This document shows, in pieces, positions 53,212-60,642 of a DNA stretch of 64,000 nucleotides (positions are counted from its first letter, which is position 1; the number at the start of each line of letters is the position of its first letter). Position numbers and translations under genes: made by a program. The stretch spans positions 1 to 64,000 of the forward strand of contig JBBQUM010000031.1 of NCBI GenBank assembly GCA_038212445.1, read 5' to 3'. The stretch comes from TMP-7 sp038212445. Lineage in GTDB: Bacteria; Acidobacteriota; Terriglobia; Bryobacterales; Bryobacteraceae. The notes beneath the pieces are model-generated. The model had not been told where the DNA came from and ran no database searches. It saw only the letters and a program-made list of their open reading frames with translations.

Positions 53212-54038
53212 GCCAGCGACCGTACGTACGGAACAGCTTCCCGAATATCGTGAATGCGCTCAGCCTGGTTCTCGGCCTCGCGCTCAATGTTCAGTGCGCC
53301 CCGGTAACCAATCGACTTCAGCGTCTCGATGAACTTCGGAATCCCCACCGACCCCTTGCCCAGCGGACGCTCGTTTCCAAGCGCCCCAGGCTTGTCCTTC
53401 GGCGGCCAGTCGCCGTCCTTGCAGTGCACCGACAGCACGTGCTTGCCCAGCACTTTCAGCGCCTCGATCGGATCGCCCGTGCCGTAGAGGATCATGTTCG
53501 CGGGATCAAAATTGATGCCCAGGTTCGGCCGGTTTACGTCTTCAATAAAGCTCAGCAGCGTATCCGCCGGCTCCTGCCCGGTCTCGAGCGCAAAGGTCTG
53601 CAAGTGATGCTGTGCGTGGTCGCAGATGCGCCTCACCAGATCCCGGACCGCCACGTAGTTCGGATGGCTCTTATCCTCCGGCACAAAGCCCACGTGGCAC
53701 CCGATGCTCCGCACACCCAGCAGTGCCGCGAAATCGCTCACGTCCTTGGTGCGCTGCTCCCGCTCGGCGCGAGTGGTTTCAGGAATGAAGCCCACCGTCC
53801 GCTCCACCGTTGGAATATCAGCGTAACTCTCGCCCGTGTACGAGGCGATCACCGACACCACTGTGAATTGCTCCTGCGCAATGGCCGCCGTCCAGTCGGC
53901 TGATGCTGCTTCGTCCAATTCCATTCCGCCTGGAATTCCGAGCTGTCCGCAATTCACACCCAGAGACTTGATCTCCGCCAGGTGGTCGCGATCCGCCCAA
54001 AACATCACCCCGGTCTCCAACGGCTTCACAGTTTGCAT
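53205..54038 (-). CDS. sugar phosphate isomerase/epimerase (TIM-barrel)
   Basis: A 277-residue protein of the xylose-isomerase-like/AP endonuclease 2 TIM barrel. The segments HVGFVPEDKS, LGINFDPANMILYG and SVHCKDGDWPP, with the closing NIEREAE, hold the Glu, Asp and His residues that bind the divalent metal. The ATG at 54038 is preferred (AGAGAGG before it). It overlaps the upstream Gfo/Idh/MocA stop by 13 bases. It is tail-to-tail with the GT39 gene with a 7-base overlap. The substrate is unknown. Confidence 0.84.
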   Translation of the reverse strand: MQTVKPLETGVMFWADRDHLAEIKSLGVNCGQLGIPGGMELDEAASADWTAAIAQEQFTVVSVIASYTGESYADIPTVERTVGFIPETTRAEREQRTKDVSDFAALLGVRSIGCHVGFVPEDKSHPNYVAVRDLVRRICDHAQHHLQTFALETGQEPADTLLSFIEDVNRPNLGINFDPANMILYGTGDPIEALKVLGKHVLSVHCKDGDWPPKDKPGALGNERPLGKGSVGIPKFIETLKSIGYRGALNIEREAENQAERIHDIREAVPYVRSLAQ

Positions 54039-55045
54039 TCCAACCTCTCTCCATTCATCTTGCGTGCTTCGAGCATCAAACGCGTGAGCTTCACCGCCGC
54101 CGCTGAGTCCTGCGGCAAACACAAATCCGGCTGCCGGCCTTGCTGGCAGCACTCTACGAAATATGCAATCTCCCGGGCGTAACCGTCGTGGTCAGCCAGC
54201 AACAGCGGCGTTTCCGATCCGTCCACCCCATAGAGCGTCGGCACCCGGCCCGCCGAGTTGTACTCCACCGTGCCGCGATCGCACGACACCGTGTATTCCA
54301 TCGAAAAGGGGTACGACTTGGGATGGTGCCAGCCTCCAGTCACCACCGCCGACGCACCGCCGGCATAGAGAAATTCCGCGTTGATGATGTCCAGCCCCCG
54401 CGACAGATCCTCAAATCCGGTTGCTTGAATCGCTTCGGGAACGCCGAAAAGGTGCAGCGTCATGTCGACGTCGTGGATCAGCAGGTCGAAGACTCCGCCA
54501 CCGCTTAGTGCAGGATCCTTGAGCCAGCCCGCGCCCCACGCTGGCGCCGCGCACCTCCGGCGGAACGTCGCCGTGCGAAACGCGCCGAGGCGGTTCTCCG
54601 ACACCGATCGCCGCAAAGCTTCGTACGCTGGAAAGAATCTCAGCACCTGCGCCGTCATCAGCGTCACGCGGTAGCGCGAGGCCGCTTCCACCATGCGGTC
54701 GCACTGCTCGCCGTCGAGCGCCATCGGCTTCTCCACCAGCACGTGCTTGCCGCGCCGCATCGCCTCAATCGCGACATCGGCATGCATGTTTGTGGGAAGG
54801 CAAATGTCGATCGCCTCGACATTCGAATCGTCCAGAAGCCCGGCCACCGTCGGGTAGCGGGCGATCTGTGAGAAATCCATGCGCTCGCCTGAACCGCCGA
54901 GATTCCCCTGAATCCCGCTCAGGTCCCCTTGGAGCGCCTTTTCGTCGTTACTACACACCGCGGCAAGCGTCGCGCCTTCGACACCCCGCATTGCTTTTAG
55001 ATGGGTGCTGCCCATGAAGCCGAGCCCCACCACTGCCATCTTCAT
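54026..55045 (-). CDS. Gfo/Idh/MocA-family oxidoreductase
   Basis: A 339-residue NAD(P)-dependent oxidoreductase. The nucleotide site is VGLGFMGSTHLKAMRG, the family EKP motif is VLVEKPMALDGEQC, and the C-terminal domain with DLLIHDVDMTLHLFG holds the catalytic His. It probably oxidises a sugar or sugar alcohol. It is upstream of the isomerase gene with a 13-base overlap, so the two very likely act in one pathway. Confidence 0.9.
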   Translation of the reverse strand: MKMAVVGLGFMGSTHLKAMRGVEGATLAAVCSNDEKALQGDLSGIQGNLGGSGERMDFSQIARYPTVAGLLDDSNVEAIDICLPTNMHADVAIEAMRRGKHVLVEKPMALDGEQCDRMVEAASRYRVTLMTAQVLRFFPAYEALRRSVSENRLGAFRTATFRRRCAAPAWGAGWLKDPALSGGGVFDLLIHDVDMTLHLFGVPEAIQATGFEDLSRGLDIINAEFLYAGGASAVVTGGWHHPKSYPFSMEYTVSCDRGTVEYNSAGRVPTLYGVDGSETPLLLADHDGYAREIAYFVECCQQGRQPDLCLPQDSAAAVKLTRLMLEARKMNGERLECKL

Positions 55046-55084
55046 AAGAGGCCAGTTTACAACACGGGCCCAGCTCTGCCGGAA

Positions 55085-55708
55085 TTACTCGAGCGACATG
55101 TCCACCACCTGAAACGTGAATCGTTCTGGCGGCAGCGCGGAGATCGGGTCGGGCGACATGCGCGCCCAGGTCTCATACGCCGTCGAGGCGACGTTGTGGT
55201 TCAGGTAGAAGAGAAATTGATTCGACAGCGAACGCATCGGCGGCGGACGTCTGAACGCCAGCCTCAGGCCCACTGACTGCTGCAGTTCCTCGCTGCTCTT
55301 GATCGCCTTGTCCTCCAGCAGCCTCACAAAACTGCTGCGCCCGGCGTGCGGCCATAAATCCGCGCGCATCAGGTTCCGAAGCTCCAGGCGATTCTCAAAC
55401 GTCATCTCGCACTGGCGAATCCACTCGAGCACACTATCGCCCCAGTTCCAGTGCTTCATCAAGCCAAGGTATTGGTCAACCAGGTTCACCGCCAGGTCCA
55501 TGCGGCGCCGGTCCAGTTCGGTCGCGATCAGCGGATCGTCCAACCCCTGCGGCGGCAGCATGTCTTCCCCGTCGATGATGTCGCCTGCCACGTCCATCAC
55601 CTTGTCCAGTCGCCTCACCCCGGGCGAAGTGCGCACCAGTAAAGGTGGCAGCTCGTGTGTCTTTGAGCCGGGTACTTCAACGAACTTTCGATCGCCGACG
55701 ATGTCCAT
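55085..55708 (-). CDS. hypothetical protein
   Basis: A 207-residue soluble protein starting at ATG 55708, with GAGG seven bases before it. An upstream frame start at 55747 would add 13 residues. Predicted helices include LDRRRMDLAVNLVDQYLGLMKHWNW and VLEWIRQCEMTFENRLEL. The C-terminus has strand-like segments (PERFTFQVVDMSLE). I do not recognise a family. It stands 40 bases before the Gfo/Idh/MocA gene on the same strand. Confidence 0.65.
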   Translation of the reverse strand: MDIVGDRKFVEVPGSKTHELPPLLVRTSPGVRRLDKVMDVAGDIIDGEDMLPPQGLDDPLIATELDRRRMDLAVNLVDQYLGLMKHWNWGDSVLEWIRQCEMTFENRLELRNLMRADLWPHAGRSSFVRLLEDKAIKSSEELQQSVGLRLAFRRPPPMRSLSNQFLFYLNHNVASTAYETWARMSPDPISALPPERFTFQVVDMSLE

Positions 55709-55903
55709 AAACCGCCTCGTTAAGGGAACTATCGACAACGGAGTCAAAATGCTTGACCCCGATTATAGAGACGAGTTTATGGAATGACAAGTTTCCTTGT
55801 GAATGTTTAACGTTTTTTGGCAGCGTGCCGCTGAGACTGCTAACTTCTCACGACAAAACTGATGCCGCGGTTCCAGGACCCTGATTACCTTGGTCCCAAA
55901 AAC

Positions 55904-56854
55904 TCAGGCCCCGGCGTCGAGCTTGTACCAATCGAGCGTGCGCTTCAGTCCATCTTCGAAACTGAAACGTGGCGCGTGGCCCAGGTCTCTAACCGCCTCG
56001 GTGGTGTCGGCCTGCGAGTCCCGCACGTCGCCCGCTCGAGGCGGCCCGTACTGGGCAGGCAGCTTGACGCCTTCCATCCGCTGCAGCATTTCCCAAATCT
56101 CATTCAGTGAAAAACGCCCGCCGTTACCCGCGTTGTACGTCTTGCCCGAACAGATCGCGGCATCCACCCGCGACGCCTTGATCACCAGTTCCGCTACATC
56201 CTCAACGTAGGTGAAATCGCGCGTCTGCCCGCCATCTCCAAACAGCGTGGGCGACGTCTTCTCGATCAGGCAGCGCATGAAAATCGACAGGATTCCCGAA
56301 TAGGCGCTGGTAGGGTCCTGCCTCGGCCCGTACACGTTGAAGAATCGCAGCGAGACCGTCTCGAGGCCAAAACACTGAGCGAAAACGCTCGCGTACTGCT
56401 CGCCCATCAGCTTCTGCGCCGCGTACGGCGAGAGCGGATTCGGCTTCATCGTCTCCACCTTGGGCAGCACTGGAGTGTCGCCGTACGCCGACGACGAAGC
56501 CGCGTAGACCAAGCGCCGGACCTTTGCCTCAGCCGCCGCGCGCAGGACGTTGAACGTGCCGTCGATGTTCACCTCGTGCGATGGCACCGGCTCCACAATC
56601 GACCGCGGTACCGAAGGAATCGCCGCCAGGTGAAACACCGTATCGGCCCCATCCATCAGCGGGCGGACGCCGTCGTAATCGCGAATGTCCACCTCGCGGA
56701 GCACTACACGCTCCCCGAGTCCGGCCAGATTCTTCGTCTTTCCACTGAGCAAATTGTCAATGACGACAACCTGCGTTTCTGGCTCCGCCAGCAGCGCGCG
56801 CACGAGTGCCGAGCCGATAAACCCGGCTCCTCCGGTAACAATGCTTTTCTTCAT
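55904..56854 (-). CDS. NAD-dependent nucleotide-sugar epimerase/dehydratase
   Basis: A 316-residue short-chain extended (SDR) enzyme. The N-terminal NAD site is TGGAGFIGS, the catalytic part has ASSSAYGD and the Tyr-x-x-x-Lys in YAAQKLMGE. The pattern fits UDP-glucose/UDP-GlcNAc 4-epimerases such as WbpP or GalE-like. It probably makes nucleotide sugars for surface glycans. The start overlaps the stop of the upstream isomerase gene as ATGA (56851-56854). Confidence 0.87.
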   Translation of the reverse strand: MKKSIVTGGAGFIGSALVRALLAEPETQVVVIDNLLSGKTKNLAGLGERVVLREVDIRDYDGVRPLMDGADTVFHLAAIPSVPRSIVEPVPSHEVNIDGTFNVLRAAAEAKVRRLVYAASSSAYGDTPVLPKVETMKPNPLSPYAAQKLMGEQYASVFAQCFGLETVSLRFFNVYGPRQDPTSAYSGILSIFMRCLIEKTSPTLFGDGGQTRDFTYVEDVAELVIKASRVDAAICSGKTYNAGNGGRFSLNEIWEMLQRMEGVKLPAQYGPPRAGDVRDSQADTTEAVRDLGHAPRFSFEDGLKRTLDWYKLDAGA

Positions 56855-57684
56855 TTTTGTAGTTTGTTGATCTCTGACTCGAGGTAGCGCAGCGACTCAG
56901 TGGCGATGCGTTCCGAGCCCGGCGTAAAATCGAATGCTTCAAGCGAGACCCAGCCCTTATATTTGCGCTTGGCGAGCACCTCCAGCACCGGCTTGAAATC
57001 GTATGTGCCCTGCCCGCAATGCTTGCCGTCAATTTCGTTCACGTGGACGTGCTTGATGAATTCAAAGTGACGGTCAACAAGCTCGGCATGCGGTTCCACT
57101 TCATCCACCGCGTTATGTGAATCGAACATCGTTCTCACCGAGGGGCTGGAAATCCGCTTGACGATCTCTACTGCTTCATCGAGCGAGGTCACCACGTCCG
57201 ACTGGTTCGCCGGCAGCGCCTCCACCAGCACTGTGACGCCACGCTCCAGCGCGTGCGACGCCACACTCGCAAGTCCTGCTTCATATCGCTCTGCCGCTTC
57301 CTGCGGGGTCGACCCATCTACAGCTGACCGCTGCTTCGGCGACCCGAACACCATCACCCCGCCGTCTCCCAAGTCCCCGCAAAGATCGATCAGATCGCGT
57401 ATGTGCGCCCAGCTTTTCTCGCGTAGAGCATCGTCGGGCGTCGTAACGTGCAGGCCCGCCGGCGACACCATCAACCAGTGCAGCCCCGCAAATCGCAGTC
57501 CTTCGCTCGAAATAATGCCCCGGTACTGACGCCGCTGGGCTACCGAAATGTCCCTCGGTGAATCAGCCAGAGTGAACGGAGCGATCTCGATGCCCTCATA
57601 GCCAATCGAACGAATTGACTTGCAGGCGTCGTGAAATGTCCAGCCCTGGTAAATCTCATTGCACAGCGCATGACGAAATACCAT
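56851..57684 (-). CDS. sugar phosphate isomerase/epimerase (TIM-barrel)
   Basis: A 277-residue TIM-barrel protein of the same family as that at 53205-54038, but not a close copy. Metal-site segments include VLVEALPANQSDVV, RTMFDSHNAVDE, KHVHVNEIDGKH and GWVSLEAFDF, all with Glu, Asp or His at the expected places. It is translated before the epimerase and follows the dehydrogenase by six bases, in one polycistronic run. Confidence 0.86.
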   Translation of the reverse strand: MVFRHALCNEIYQGWTFHDACKSIRSIGYEGIEIAPFTLADSPRDISVAQRRQYRGIISSEGLRFAGLHWLMVSPAGLHVTTPDDALREKSWAHIRDLIDLCGDLGDGGVMVFGSPKQRSAVDGSTPQEAAERYEAGLASVASHALERGVTVLVEALPANQSDVVTSLDEAVEIVKRISSPSVRTMFDSHNAVDEVEPHAELVDRHFEFIKHVHVNEIDGKHCGQGTYDFKPVLEVLAKRKYKGWVSLEAFDFTPGSERIATESLRYLESEINKLQK

Positions 57685-57690
57685 GAACTC

Positions 57691-58710
57691 TTAGTGTAAT
57701 GAGTTGGCGATCACGTGTACAAACTTCGGCTCCACCGCTGACGGCTCAAACAGCGTCTGCCGGTAGTCGTAATACCCGAACCGCCGGATCATCGGCTTCA
57801 ACGCCGCCTCCGGCACCTGCCCCAAATCGCTTACCGCGCGCTCGAAATACGGCCGGCTGGCATTCACGATTCCCGCCAGCGTCTGATTGCCGACAATCAG
57901 GTCGATGAACGACACCTCGCCGTGCGCCCGCTGCGCTCCCAGCGTGATGAACACGCCGCACGGCCCCAATAGCCGGATGGCTTCGAGCGCCAGCGGAGCC
58001 GAGCCCGCTGCCTCCACAATCACGTCCCATTTCCCGCCCAGTGACCGGCTATATTCAGCGCCGATCGCCCGCAGTATCGCCACCCGCGGATGATCCTCCG
58101 CCTCCTGCGACACCAACCGCACTTCATAGCCGCGTAATCGCAGCACCATCGCCGTCAACAACCCAATCGGCCCGAGGCCTAACACCAGCGCGCGACGGCC
58201 GTCACTCTGCCGCAGTTTTTCAACCCGCTCCGCGCACTTCTCCACCACGCTCAGCGGTTCCAACAGCACCGCGTACGCACTCATCGCCTCCGGCACGCGC
58301 ACCAGATAGGCAGCGTCGTCCACCGCGAACTCGGTGTAGTAACCGTCGAGGTTGAAGATTCCACGCTCCGAATAGCCGCCCGAGAGGCATAAGTCCGACC
58401 GGCCGCGCGCGCAGGAGGTGCACTCCGGACAGCCGCGCCGGATGGTCGGCACCACCCAGTCACCTACGGCGAGTCCTTCCACGGCAGACCCCGTCTCCAC
58501 CACGCGCCCCAGCGCCTCGTGTCCGATGACGATCCGCGTTGCGTCTCTATACCGCGGACGCATGCGGAAATTCGCCAGCTCGCGGTCAGTGCCGCAGACG
58601 CCTACTTCCTGGATCTGGATTCGTACGGCAGTGGGAGAGTCGAGCGCCGGCTCATCGATTTCACGTTCGCTAAGCTCGCGCCGTTCGAAATCAAGTTCGA
58701 GCGACCGCAT
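57691..58710 (-). CDS. zinc-containing glucose-dehydrogenase-like alcohol dehydrogenase
   Basis: A 339-residue medium-chain dehydrogenase. The catalytic zinc is bound through Cys in VCGTDRELA and His-Glu in GHEALG. A structural zinc lobe has four Cys in GCPECTSCARGRSDLC. The Rossmann segment LVLGLGPIGLLTAM follows. The pattern resembles glucose 1-dehydrogenases. It overlaps the upstream glycosyltransferase-methyltransferase gene by 20 bases. Confidence 0.87.
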   Translation of the reverse strand: MRSLELDFERRELSEREIDEPALDSPTAVRIQIQEVGVCGTDRELANFRMRPRYRDATRIVIGHEALGRVVETGSAVEGLAVGDWVVPTIRRGCPECTSCARGRSDLCLSGGYSERGIFNLDGYYTEFAVDDAAYLVRVPEAMSAYAVLLEPLSVVEKCAERVEKLRQSDGRRALVLGLGPIGLLTAMVLRLRGYEVRLVSQEAEDHPRVAILRAIGAEYSRSLGGKWDVIVEAAGSAPLALEAIRLLGPCGVFITLGAQRAHGEVSFIDLIVGNQTLAGIVNASRPYFERAVSDLGQVPEAALKPMIRRFGYYDYRQTLFEPSAVEPKFVHVIANSLH

Positions 58711-60157
58711 CCAACTCCTGCTTGCGCTTCATCTCCCCAGTGCCCGGCGACTCAGGTCGGCGCGCCACCGCAATCAGCGACAATCCGCGCCAGGGGAACA
58801 AACCATCGATGCGGCGCCATAACCACACCGTCTTATCGAATAGCTTGAGCGTCAGCTTGTTGATCTTCTTGCGGTGCAGCACAGATCCGAAGAACCACCA
58901 CGCCGGCGTTCCGATTTTGTTGATCTGGTGCAGCCGCTCCACCTGCAGCCCCTGCGCCTCCAACATGCGCGTCAAATCAGCCGCTGCAAAACGACGCTTG
59001 TGCCCAAGCATCCGGTCGACGGTCCCAAAAAGTCCGGGGCCCTGCGGCACCAGCACCAACAGCCGGCCGCCCGGGTTCAAGTGGCCCGCCGCTGAATGCA
59101 AAACCACGTCCGGCGACTCGGCGTACTCAAGAACATTCAGACAGAGCACCGTGTCAAAGCAGCCGTCCACCGCATCAAACTCCTCTGGACTCGCCGGATC
59201 CAGGCGTTCCACCTGTACGTTCGGCGTCCGCAGAAAACGATTGCGCAGCGCATGCAGGTACAAAGGATCGCGCTCGGCGGCAACATATCGAATGCGCTTG
59301 CCAATCAGGCGTCCGGTTAGATTACCAATGCCTGCGCCCAATTCGAGAATCGTGTCGCCTGCATAATCGCGAATGATGCGCGCAACCCAGGCCAGGTACT
59401 GCGGCGTACCGGTCAGGTTATTCAGCAGACCCCGCCCATAGGGCTCGATATAGAGATCGTCGATCACCCAGAAATACAGCACCACGCCGAGCGCCTTAAC
59501 GCCGTCCTTCCAGCCGATCTTCTTCCCTTCCTCGTAAGTGCGCCCGTGGTAGCTGATCGGAACTTCATAAATCCTCAACTTTCGCTTCGAGCACTTCATG
59601 GTGATCTCGGGCTCAAAGCCGAAGCGATCGGAACGGATGGGAATGCTCTTCAGCAGGTCGGTGCGAAAGACCTTGTAACAGGTCTCCATGTCCGTAAGGT
59701 TGAGGTTCGAAAACATGTTCGAGACCAACGTGAGGAACTTGTTGATCATCGAATGCCAGAACGGCAAAATACGAGTCTGCTCGCTGCCTAAATAGCGGGA
59801 CCCGAACACTGCGTCCGCGCGCCCGTCTAGCAACGGCTTCATCAGTACTGGATATTCGTTGGGGTCGTACTCGAGGTCGGCGTCCTGAATCAAACAGAAA
59901 TCGCCAGCGGCCTTACCGATTGCCGTTCTGACCGCCGCGCCCTTGCCCTGATTCTGCTGATGCCGGTAAAGCCGTATGTTCGGCTCAGTCTGCGCCAGGC
60001 GCTCCAGAATGTCCCAGGTTCCGTCAGTGGATCGGTCGTCGACAAGAATCAACTCACGGTCCATATTCTCTGGCAGAGGCGCCTTCAAAACGAGCGCCAG
60101 ACTTCGCTCGATGACGGTGCGCTCGTTGTAAACGGGGATCAGGATCGACAGCAGCAA
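58691..60157 (-). CDS. fusion of a DPM1-like glycosyltransferase 2 and a SAM methyltransferase
   Basis: A 488-residue two-domain protein. Residues 1-230 are a GT2 of the dolichyl-phosphate-mannose-synthase type (SILIPVYNE, DDRSTDGTWD, metal-site IQDADLEYDP, and a segment with DMETCYKVFR). Residues about 265-460 are a class I methyltransferase (motif I ILELGAGIGNL, VLCLNVLEYAE). The joint has no membrane helix. The start is TTG, with TATAAT only six bases before it. It may build and methylate a lipid-linked sugar (inference). Confidence 0.83.
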   Translation of the reverse strand: MLLSILIPVYNERTVIERSLALVLKAPLPENMDRELILVDDRSTDGTWDILERLAQTEPNIRLYRHQQNQGKGAAVRTAIGKAAGDFCLIQDADLEYDPNEYPVLMKPLLDGRADAVFGSRYLGSEQTRILPFWHSMINKFLTLVSNMFSNLNLTDMETCYKVFRTDLLKSIPIRSDRFGFEPEITMKCSKRKLRIYEVPISYHGRTYEEGKKIGWKDGVKALGVVLYFWVIDDLYIEPYGRGLLNNLTGTPQYLAWVARIIRDYAGDTILELGAGIGNLTGRLIGKRIRYVAAERDPLYLHALRNRFLRTPNVQVERLDPASPEEFDAVDGCFDTVLCLNVLEYAESPDVVLHSAAGHLNPGGRLLVLVPQGPGLFGTVDRMLGHKRRFAAADLTRMLEAQGLQVERLHQINKIGTPAWWFFGSVLHRKKINKLTLKLFDKTVWLWRRIDGLFPWRGLSLIAVARRPESPGTGEMKRKQELDAVART

Positions 60158-60173
60158 ACTTACATTATAAGGA

Positions 60174-60195
60174 AGAGGCGGGTTCGCCCGCCTCT
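60174..60195 (-). terminator. hairpin after the CsbD gene
   Basis: AGAGGCGGG (60174-60182) and CCCGCCTCT (60187-60195) form a perfect 9-base-pair stem with a TTCG tetraloop. On the minus strand it lies just after the CsbD stop and is followed by TTCCTTATAAT. It is a probable terminator, though the T-run is imperfect. Confidence 0.55.
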
Positions 60196-60202
60196 ATCCC
60201 GG

Positions 60203-60427
60203 CTATCGTGATGTATTCTTCAACTCGGCATCCTGAAGTTTCGCCCACTCTTCGGCTTCCTTCTCGGCCTGGTCCTTGTGGTAGCCGTAACGTTCCTGGA
60301 TCTTACCCACCAGTTGGTCTTTCTTGCCGCCAAGCGTGGTCCAATCGTCATTGGTCAGCTTCCCCCACTTCTCTTTAGCCTTGCCCTGAAGCTGTTTCCA
60401 ATTGCCTTCTACTTGATCCCAGTTCAT
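60203..60427 (-). CDS. CsbD-family stress protein
   Basis: A 74-residue protein, complete and in the typical CsbD form: NWDQVEGNWKQLQGKAKEKWG, then WTTLGGKKDQLVGKIQERYG. CsbD-type proteins are small, mostly helical, and made under general stress; the molecular role is not known. The gene stands alone and is divergent from the TonB-dependent transporter gene, 215 bases apart. Confidence 0.9.
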   Translation of the reverse strand: MNWDQVEGNWKQLQGKAKEKWGKLTNDDWTTLGGKKDQLVGKIQERYGYHKDQAEKEAEEWAKLQDAELKNTSR

Positions 60428-60578
60428 GTTCTGTTACTCCTCGCCCATAACTACATGCACGAACTCGGCCAACTCGAAGGATAAGGAGTTAGGGCGAAAA
60501 CAAGGTAAATTCTGGACGTTCGTGTCATCCGCCCAAGGTAAACCCCTCCCCGAAATCAGATTCGACATCTTTAGTTCG

Positions 60579-60590
60579 AAGTCTAGACTT
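60579..60590. promoter_or_regulatory. 12-base palindrome upstream of the TonB-dependent transporter gene
   Basis: AAGTCTAGACTT at 60579-60590 is its own reverse complement and lies 52 bases before the ATG. It could be an operator. No clear -35/-10 pair is seen nearby. Confidence 0.35.
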
Positions 60591-60642
60591 TCTCGTTACT
60601 TTCAACTATGCTTACTCAAATCCTTCTTTGTTGAGGTTGACC

